A stretch of 8,942 nt of DNA from JBBPXY01 sp038200435 (GTDB lineage: Bacteria; Actinomycetota; Thermoleophilia; Solirubrobacterales; Solirubrobacteraceae): the NCBI GenBank assembly GCA_038200435.1, contig JBBPXY010000079.1:1-8942 (forward strand), given 5' to 3'. Shown piece by piece: positions 4,785-8,942 of the stretch. A program made the position numbers and the translations under genes. Position 1 is the first letter of the stretch, and every line of letters begins with the position of its first letter. The notes beneath the pieces are model-generated. The model did no database searches, had not been told where the DNA came from, and saw only the letters and a program-made list of their open reading frames with translations.

Positions 4785-5603
4785 TCAGCCGCCGGCGACG
4801 TCGCGGCGCAGGAAGACGAGGTAGGCCGCACCCAGCGCAGGCAGGCCGTAGAGGGCGCAGACCCACGCCGCGCGGATGATCGGGGCCCAGTCGGCCGGCG
4901 TGCGAAGCAGCCCCTGCCAGGCGTTGAACTGCGTGGAGAGCAGGTAGGGATGGAGGAACTCGAGGCCAGGGAGGATCCCGATGAGCTGAATCAGCAGCGA
5001 GACCATGAGTGTGCCCACCACGGCGGCGGCGCTGTTGCGCGTGACGGCCGAGAGCAGCAGGCCGATGCAGGCGATGGCGAGGATCGGGATGAGGTAGACG
5101 AGCAGGCTTGCCGACACGAGTCCGAACGCCGAGGCCGCCGAGACTCGTGTGCCCGAGAGTGTCGTGAGCGGGTTGAAGCCGGAGACGAGGCCGCCGGCCA
5201 GGATCGCGACGACCCCGTTCAGGAAGATCGCCAGGATCGCGTAGCTGCCCGCCGCCATGGTCTTGCCCGCGAAGATCTGGCCGCGGCTGAGCGAGCGGGT
5301 GAGAATGGTCTTGAGGGTGCCGTTGTGATCCTCGGAGGCGAAGATGTCGCCCGCGACGAGGGCGGTGATGAGCGGGAACATCCAGATCGCACCGAAGAGC
5401 AGGAGCACGAGCGGGATCGCGAAGCCCGAGTCGTGGATGTAGCGCCCGAAGGCGACCTCGCTCGGCCCGCCCGGGTGCACGGCCACCGCAACCGCGAAGA
5501 TGATCGGCACGATCATCGCGGCGCCGAGCCCCAGGTAGGTGCGCTTCTGGAAGCGGAGCTTGCGCAGCTCCCAGCGGTAGACGGTGAGCGCGGTGGGGTT
5601 CAT
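4785..5603 (-). CDS. ABC-2 type transporter permease
   Basis: This 272-residue integral membrane protein is the membrane half of an ABC exporter. About six helices are visible (roughly 23-43, 62-84, 117-140, 158-183, 189-212, 243-266). A cytoplasmic loop GDIFASEDHNGTLKTILTRS (85-104) follows helix 2. A loop of this type, with an acidic residue before NGT-LK and then R-LSR, is characteristic of ABC-2 permeases and contacts the ATPase. The N-terminal stretch YRWELRKLRFQKRTY is the usual amphipathic entry helix. Its ATG overlaps the ATPase stop (ATGA), and no Shine-Dalgarno is present, so translation is coupled. The substrate is unknown; partners of this type export antibiotics, bacteriocins or lipids, or act in copper/N2O-type systems. 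The gene order with LolA-like and two-component genes favours envelope homeostasis or resistance to a membrane-active agent. Confidence 0.9.
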   Translation of the reverse strand: MNPTALTVYRWELRKLRFQKRTYLGLGAAMIVPIIFAVAVAVHPGGPSEVAFGRYIHDSGFAIPLVLLLFGAIWMFPLITALVAGDIFASEDHNGTLKTILTRSLSRGQIFAGKTMAAGSYAILAIFLNGVVAILAGGLVSGFNPLTTLSGTRVSAASAFGLVSASLLVYLIPILAIACIGLLLSAVTRNSAAAVVGTLMVSLLIQLIGILPGLEFLHPYLLSTQFNAWQGLLRTPADWAPIIRAAWVCALYGLPALGAAYLVFLRRDVAGG

Positions 5604-6562
5604 GCGGCACCCGACAGCGCGGGAGAGCCGGCGCGGACGGCGTCGGCGTCGGCCGCCGGCTCGTCCTCGGTGAGGGAGAAGAAGAGGTCCTCGAGCGTGA
5701 TCGTCTCCGGCGCGAGAGCCTTGATCAGCGCCCCGGCCTCGACGAGCGCCACCGACAGCTGCGCGACGGCGTCCTCGGTGGCGGAGAAGCGGATCTCCTC
5801 GTTACCGGGCCGCACGTCGAGGATGCCCTCCTGGCTGCGGCAGATCTCCATGGCGCGCGCGTCGTCGGTGGTGCGCAGGCGGTGCATCGAGGCGGCCGAG
5901 CGGCCCAGATCAGCGAGGGCGCCCTCGTAGACGATGCTGCCCGAGCGCACGATCGCGACCCGGTTGCAGAGCTCCTCGACCTCGTTCAGCAGGTGGCTCG
6001 ACAGCAGCACTGTCATCCCGTCGTCGGCGAGCCGGCGGATGAGGCGGCGCATGTCGCGCATTCCGGCGGGATCAAGACCCGTAGCGGGCTCGTCGAGCAG
6101 CAGCAGCTTCGGCTGCCGGAGGAGTGCCGCAGCGATACCCAGCCGCTGGCGCATGCCGTGGGAGTAGCCGCCGACCTTGTCCTTGGCCCGGTCGGTCAGC
6201 TCCACGGTCTCGAGCGCAGCCGGTATGCGATCGGTGGCTCCGTGACCGTCGAACGCCGCGAGCAGTTCGAGGTTGCGGCGGCCGTTCATGTAGGGGTAGA
6301 ACCGCGGCGCCTCGACGAATCCCGCCACGCCGTCGAGCGCCTTCACGCTCGCGAGCGGGTCCTCGCCGAACAGCCTCACCGACCCCTCCGTCGGCGTGAT
6401 CAGGCCGAGCATCATCCGCAGCGAGGTGGTCTTGCCCGCGCCGTTGGGCCCGAGGTAGCCGTAGACGTCGCCGGTCTCGACCGTCAGGTCGACGTTGTCG
6501 ACGGCCGTGATCTCGCCGTAGCGCTTGACCAGCTGGCGCAGCTCGACCGGCGCTCCGGACAT
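5600..6562 (-). CDS. ABC transporter ATP-binding protein (ABC-2 exporter ATPase)
   Basis: This 320-residue cytoplasmic ATPase powers the neighbouring permease. Seen: Walker A GPNGAGKT (38-45), Q-loop-region residues around EAPRFYPYMNG (84-94), signature YSHGMRQRLGIA (133-144), Walker B LLLLDEP with the catalytic Glu (153-159), D-loop GLDP (162-165) and switch His190 in LSSHLL. A C-terminal extension (about 225-320) ends with a TITLEDLFFSLTED segment, the form seen in bacitracin/antibiotic-type (CcmA/BcrA-like) ATPases. The ATG at 6562 is chosen because it begins MSGAPVELRQLVKRYG, the standard start of the fold, and lies 10 nt after the stop of the LolA-like gene; a longer in-frame reading would overlap that gene. 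Substrate is undetermined. Confidence 0.95.
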   Translation of the reverse strand: MSGAPVELRQLVKRYGEITAVDNVDLTVETGDVYGYLGPNGAGKTTSLRMMLGLITPTEGSVRLFGEDPLASVKALDGVAGFVEAPRFYPYMNGRRNLELLAAFDGHGATDRIPAALETVELTDRAKDKVGGYSHGMRQRLGIAAALLRQPKLLLLDEPATGLDPAGMRDMRRLIRRLADDGMTVLLSSHLLNEVEELCNRVAIVRSGSIVYEGALADLGRSAASMHRLRTTDDARAMEICRSQEGILDVRPGNEEIRFSATEDAVAQLSVALVEAGALIKALAPETITLEDLFFSLTEDEPAADADAVRAGSPALSGAA

Positions 6563-6572
6563 CGGGATCCGC

Positions 6573-7805
6573 CTAGAGCCCGCGGGCGGCGGCTTCGGCC
6601 GCCGCGGGCGGTACGGATCCGAGCACCGTGTAGGCGATGCCGCCGCGCTCGAACGTGAGCACGGTGCCCAGGGCGGTGTCGAGCTCGTGGCCCGTGGCCC
6701 CGTTGATCGAGACCGACGGCAGCTGCGTCTCCTCGCCCCGCCGTCCATGAGGCTTCTTGGCGTCGCTCTTGGCCTCGCGGGCCGACTGCTCGACCACCGC
6801 GATGCCGCCGAGGTTGCGCCCGTAGAAGACCAGGGCCGCCGGGTGCCCCTTCCAGTTCAGCAGGCGGACACCGTGGCGGGGGAGACCCGCAAGCGTGTCC
6901 GGCGCGGAGAGATGGAACGGCAGCTTCGCCGCCACGGCCGCGGGCGAGGTGACCGCGCGGTCGCGCTTGTGCCCTCGCCGCTCACGCGAGTGCCGGATGT
7001 AGCTGCCCTCGGCCTTGCCGTCGCGGCCCGACAGGGCGACCACCTTGGCGCCCTTGGGGGGAGCCACGGCGAAGGTCGAAGCCGCGACCGTCCTGTAGGA
7101 GATCTCCGTGGCTTCGAGCTCGAGGACGGGAGTGCTCGACCCCTGCGCGTAGACCGCGGCGCGCAGTGGCAGCCCGCGTGCGGCGTCCCAGGCGATCTCA
7201 CCGGCGCCGAGCAGGCCCCCGTCGTGCTTGGGGGAGATGCGCACCGTGTAGGCGGGCCGGCCGGCAACGTTGCTCGGCTTGGCGCCCGAGAGGTTCACCC
7301 GCTTCATCAGCTTGGCGATGCCCTGCTCGATCTCCTTGACGGAGGGAAGCTTCTCGCGACCGTGCTCGCGCTTGGAACCCTTGTCACGGCCCATCCCGCT
7401 CGGCAGCGTCCCCCGGTATACCGTGTTCGATCCCGAGTCATAGACCCAGGCCGTGCGGCCGTCGGCGACGATCTGCGCATCGCCGTTGTCGGACTGCAGC
7501 TCGAGGCGGAGCTTGTGGCCCGCCCCTACCCAGAGCCGACCGGTTGCCCCACTCAGGAGCGGACCGCCGGCCTGGATGCTGCTCGAGTCGATGAGCTTGT
7601 TGGTGAACTTGATGCGAGCCGTGATGCCGGCGACCTTGGGCGCCGTGAGAGCGTCACGCGTGGCTTGGGCCAGCGGCTTGGCCGGAGGCTTGGTGCCCCC
7701 GCTCGAGGCTCCGATCGCGATGGTCGCACCAGCGACCGCGACGAGGAGGACGAGGCCAAGTACGGCAAGAAGCCGCCGGGTGGGAGCGGTGCGCAGGAAG
7801 CTCAT
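6573..7805 (-). CDS. Membrane-anchored LolA-like / DUF4367-like extracytoplasmic protein
   Basis: The product is 410 residues. Residues 1-33 form a basic n-region and one strong hydrophobic helix without a lipobox Cys: an uncleaved anchor or signal peptide. Residues about 45-250 read as a LolA/RseB-type half-barrel: alternating strands such as TGRLWVGAGHKLRLELQSD, QIVADGRTAWVYDSGSNTVYRG, RPAYTVRISPK, AGEIAWDAARGLPLRAAVY. A basic linker (about 268-285) leads to a second domain (about 286-400) ending HELDTALGTVLTFERGGIAYTVLG, resembling DUF4367. Such proteins bind acyl chains or sense envelope state. It is first in an operon with an ABC exporter and a two-component pair, so it may present substrate to, or receive it from, the transporter, or modulate the kinase. 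The ATG at 7805 has no Shine-Dalgarno; a TACCGT -10 element ends 7 nt before it, pointing to a leaderless mRNA. Family names are from pattern memory, not a search. Confidence 0.8.
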   Translation of the reverse strand: MSFLRTAPTRRLLAVLGLVLLVAVAGATIAIGASSGGTKPPAKPLAQATRDALTAPKVAGITARIKFTNKLIDSSSIQAGGPLLSGATGRLWVGAGHKLRLELQSDNGDAQIVADGRTAWVYDSGSNTVYRGTLPSGMGRDKGSKREHGREKLPSVKEIEQGIAKLMKRVNLSGAKPSNVAGRPAYTVRISPKHDGGLLGAGEIAWDAARGLPLRAAVYAQGSSTPVLELEATEISYRTVAASTFAVAPPKGAKVVALSGRDGKAEGSYIRHSRERRGHKRDRAVTSPAAVAAKLPFHLSAPDTLAGLPRHGVRLLNWKGHPAALVFYGRNLGGIAVVEQSAREAKSDAKKPHGRRGEETQLPSVSINGATGHELDTALGTVLTFERGGIAYTVLGSVPPAAAEAAARGL

Positions 7806-7812
7806 GGGAGTG

Positions 7813-7846
7813 ACGGTAGTCCGGGAGCTTGAAAGAACTCTGACAG
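7813..7846 (-). promoter_or_regulatory. Leaderless promoter with 11-bp-spaced OmpR-type operator
   Basis: On the minus strand CTGTCA (7846-7841) and CTTTCA (7835-7830) are similar hexamers exactly 11 bp apart, the spacing of OmpR/PhoB-family direct repeats. Eleven bases later comes TACCGT (7818-7813), a TANNNT -10 element, and after seven more bases the ATG of the LolA-like gene. The repeats thus replace a -35 element, as in class II activation by PhoB-type regulators. The likely binder is the response regulator encoded in the same operon. Confidence 0.5.
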
Positions 7847-7857
7847 TCGGGCGGCGG

Positions 7858-8688
7858 CTACTTCTTGCCCTGCGCAAGCTCGGCGACCGGCTGCCACTCG
7901 CGCCATAGCGCGAGACGGCTCTCGTAGTCCTTCTCCGCGATCCCAAGGGGCGCGGTGCCGAGGAAGGCGCGCAGCGGAGGCTTCTCCGCGTCGACGATCT
8001 TCAGGACGGCCTCGGCGGAGGCGGTCGGGTCGCCGGAGGACTGGGCAGCGGCCTTGCGGCGGCCCTTCAACGCTTCGGTCACCTCCGCATAGGCATCGTT
8101 GGGCTCGGCGTGCTTGGCCGATGAACCGCCCCAGTCCGTCGAGAAGCCGCCGGGCTCGATCAGGGTGACGTTGATCCCGAACCCCTTCACCTCCTGCGCG
8201 AGTGACTGGGAGATGCCCTCGAGCGCCCACTTGGAGGCGTGGTACATGCCGATGCCCGGAAAGGCGGAGATGCCGCCGATGGAGGAGACCTGGAGGAAGT
8301 GGCCGCTGCCCTGCTCGCGCAGGAACGGCAACGCGGCCTGCGTCACCCACAGAGCGCCGAACAGATTCGTCTCGATCTGGTCGCGCGCCTCCTGCTCACT
8401 CAGCTCCTCGACCATGCCGAACTGGCCGTAGCCCGCATTGTTGACCACGACGTCGAGCCGCCCGAAGTGCTCGTGGGCCTGCTTGACGGTCGCGAACACT
8501 GCGTCACGATCGGTCACGTCCAGCGCCAGCGGCAGAAGCGCGTCCCCGTGCTCGCTGACGAGCTCGTCGAGCGACTTCGGATCGCGCGCCGTGGCGGCAA
8601 CGCGGTCGCCGCGCTCGAGCGCGACGTGTGTCCATTCGCGACCGAAGCCGCGCGATGTTCCGGTGATGAACCAGGTCTTGTTGGGCAT
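7858..8688 (-). CDS. Classical short-chain dehydrogenase/reductase (SDR)
   Basis: This 276-residue cytoplasmic NAD(P)-dependent oxidoreductase has the full classical SDR set: TGTSRGFGRE cofactor loop (9-18), Arg35 after beta-2 in ATARD (which favours NADP), DVTD (57-60), NNAG (83-86), VSSIGG with the catalytic serine (134-139), and catalytic Tyr149 and Lys153 in YHASK, followed by EPGGFSTDW (178-186). Length and the long C-terminal tail match the subgroup often annotated as oxidoreductase or 17-beta-HSD-like; the substrate is not predictable. The ATG at 8688 is chosen because the Rossmann strand begins at once (MPNKTWFITG); a longer in-frame reading would run through tRNA-Cys. There is no ribosome site; a TACGCT 12 nt before the ATG could give a near-leaderless transcript. 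It lies 33 nt downstream of tRNA-Cys and 52 nt upstream of the LolA-like gene; the operator in that gap argues for a separate transcription unit. Confidence 0.93.
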   Translation of the reverse strand: MPNKTWFITGTSRGFGREWTHVALERGDRVAATARDPKSLDELVSEHGDALLPLALDVTDRDAVFATVKQAHEHFGRLDVVVNNAGYGQFGMVEELSEQEARDQIETNLFGALWVTQAALPFLREQGSGHFLQVSSIGGISAFPGIGMYHASKWALEGISQSLAQEVKGFGINVTLIEPGGFSTDWGGSSAKHAEPNDAYAEVTEALKGRRKAAAQSSGDPTASAEAVLKIVDAEKPPLRAFLGTAPLGIAEKDYESRLALWREWQPVAELAQGKK

Positions 8689-8702
8689 GCGAGCGAGCGT
8701 AC

Positions 8703-8718
8703 CGGGCGACGATGCCCG
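8703..8718 (-). terminator. Weak hairpin between tRNA-Cys and the SDR gene
   Basis: CGGGC and GCCCG form a 5-bp stem around a six-base loop, 4 nt after the tRNA-Cys 3' end. There is no U tract, so it could be a processing or attenuation element between the tRNA and the SDR gene rather than a full terminator. Confidence 0.25.
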
Positions 8719-8721
8719 ACA

Positions 8722-8792
8722 AGGCGACGACCGGAATCGAACCGGTGTAAACGGCTTTGCAGGCCGCTGCGTAACCACTCCGCCACGTCGCC
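8722..8792 (-). tRNA. tRNA-Cys (anticodon GCA)
   Basis: This is a 71-nt cloverleaf on the minus strand. The acceptor GGCGACG pairs with CGTCGCC, there is a short D stem GCG/CGC, and the anticodon stem GCGGC/GCCGT (one G-U) carries loop CTGCAAA (anticodon GCA). The T stem ACCGG/CCGGT has a TTCGATT loop, and the discriminator is U73, the expected identity base for Cys. CCA is not encoded. It is divergent from tRNA-Val across a 75-nt gap in which no strong promoter is obvious. Confidence 0.97.
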
Positions 8793-8867
8793 GGGAAGCC
8801 TGTCGAACCCTAGCGGCACCGGCCCCGCGAACGGCGCCGGCGCTGGTAGCCTTTCGCGCCTTCCCCA

Positions 8868-8940
8868 GGGCGATTAGCTCAGCTGGGAGAGCGCCGCCTC
8901 GACAAGGCGGAGGTCACTGGTTCGAGCCCAGTATCGCCCA
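8868..8940 (+). tRNA. tRNA-Val (anticodon GAC), with C33
   Basis: This is a 73-nt cloverleaf. The acceptor GGGCGAT pairs with ATCGCCC, the D stem is GCTC/GAGC, and the anticodon stem CCGCC/GGCGG carries loop TCGACAA. The T stem ACTGG/CCAGT has a TTCGAGC loop and the discriminator is A73. The symmetric placement gives anticodon GAC (Val). Position 33, nearly always U, is C here. The next two bases (CT) do not match CCA, so CCA is not encoded. A weak -10-like TAGCCT lies at 8847-8852. Confidence 0.93.
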
Positions 8941-8942
8941 CT

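Noticed and set aside
4134..5930. A very long open frame on the plus strand opposite the regulator, permease and ATPase genes.
   Set aside because: Mirror of the minus-strand coding in GC-rich DNA: low-complexity Arg/Glu/Asp-rich translation, no family motif, and it covers three well-supported genes.

Overview
The window is GC-rich DNA, apparently from a free-living actinobacterium. Class Thermoleophilia (Solirubrobacterales) is my best guess. The grounds are the base composition, a DUF6131-type mini membrane protein, tRNA genes without encoded CCA, a sigma-28/WhiG-type promoter match, and genes that start without a Shine-Dalgarno site. The assignment is inference; there is no rRNA or other marker gene.

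Layout, left to right. (1) 23-988 (+): an NAD-dependent epimerase/dehydratase whose extreme N-terminus looks damaged at the window edge. (2) 1054-1374 (+): a small cysteine-containing lipoprotein. (3) 1518-1673 (+): a 51-residue two-helix membrane protein preceded by a perfect CRP-type palindrome. (4) About 1674-2660: a stretch poor in genes, next to tRNA-Gly. It holds a strong hairpin, one doubtful small ORF, a sigma-28/WhiG-like promoter leading into about 180 nt of hairpin-rich noncoding DNA that ends in an intrinsic terminator (candidate small RNA), and a frameshifted tyrosine-recombinase tail that runs into tRNA-Gly. It reads as the scar of an element once integrated in that tRNA. (5) 2664-2737 (-): tRNA-Gly(GCC) with its own terminator. 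(6) 7805-2752 (-): one tight five-gene operon encoding a membrane-anchored LolA-like/DUF4367-like protein, an ABC ATPase, an ABC-2 permease, an OmpR-type response regulator and a HAMP histidine kinase. Gaps are 10 and 9 nt, and two junctions overlap by 4 nt (ATGA, GTGA). (7) 7858-8688 (-): a classical short-chain dehydrogenase. (8) tRNA-Cys(GCA) (-) and, divergently, tRNA-Val(GAC) (+) at the right edge.

The operon reads as an envelope-stress or export module. The kinase senses an extracytoplasmic signal and the regulator probably feeds back on the operon's own promoter. A pair of hexamers spaced 11 bp apart, ending 11 bp upstream of a TANNNT -10 element and followed by a leaderless start, fits this. 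The ABC pair would export or extract a lipophilic or peptide substrate, with the LolA-like protein working on the outer face.

The least expected items are the sigma-28/WhiG-promoted candidate sRNA at 2061-2276, the 11-bp-spaced operator of the LolA/ABC/two-component operon, the CRP-type site before the mini membrane protein, and a tRNA-Val carrying C instead of U at position 33.
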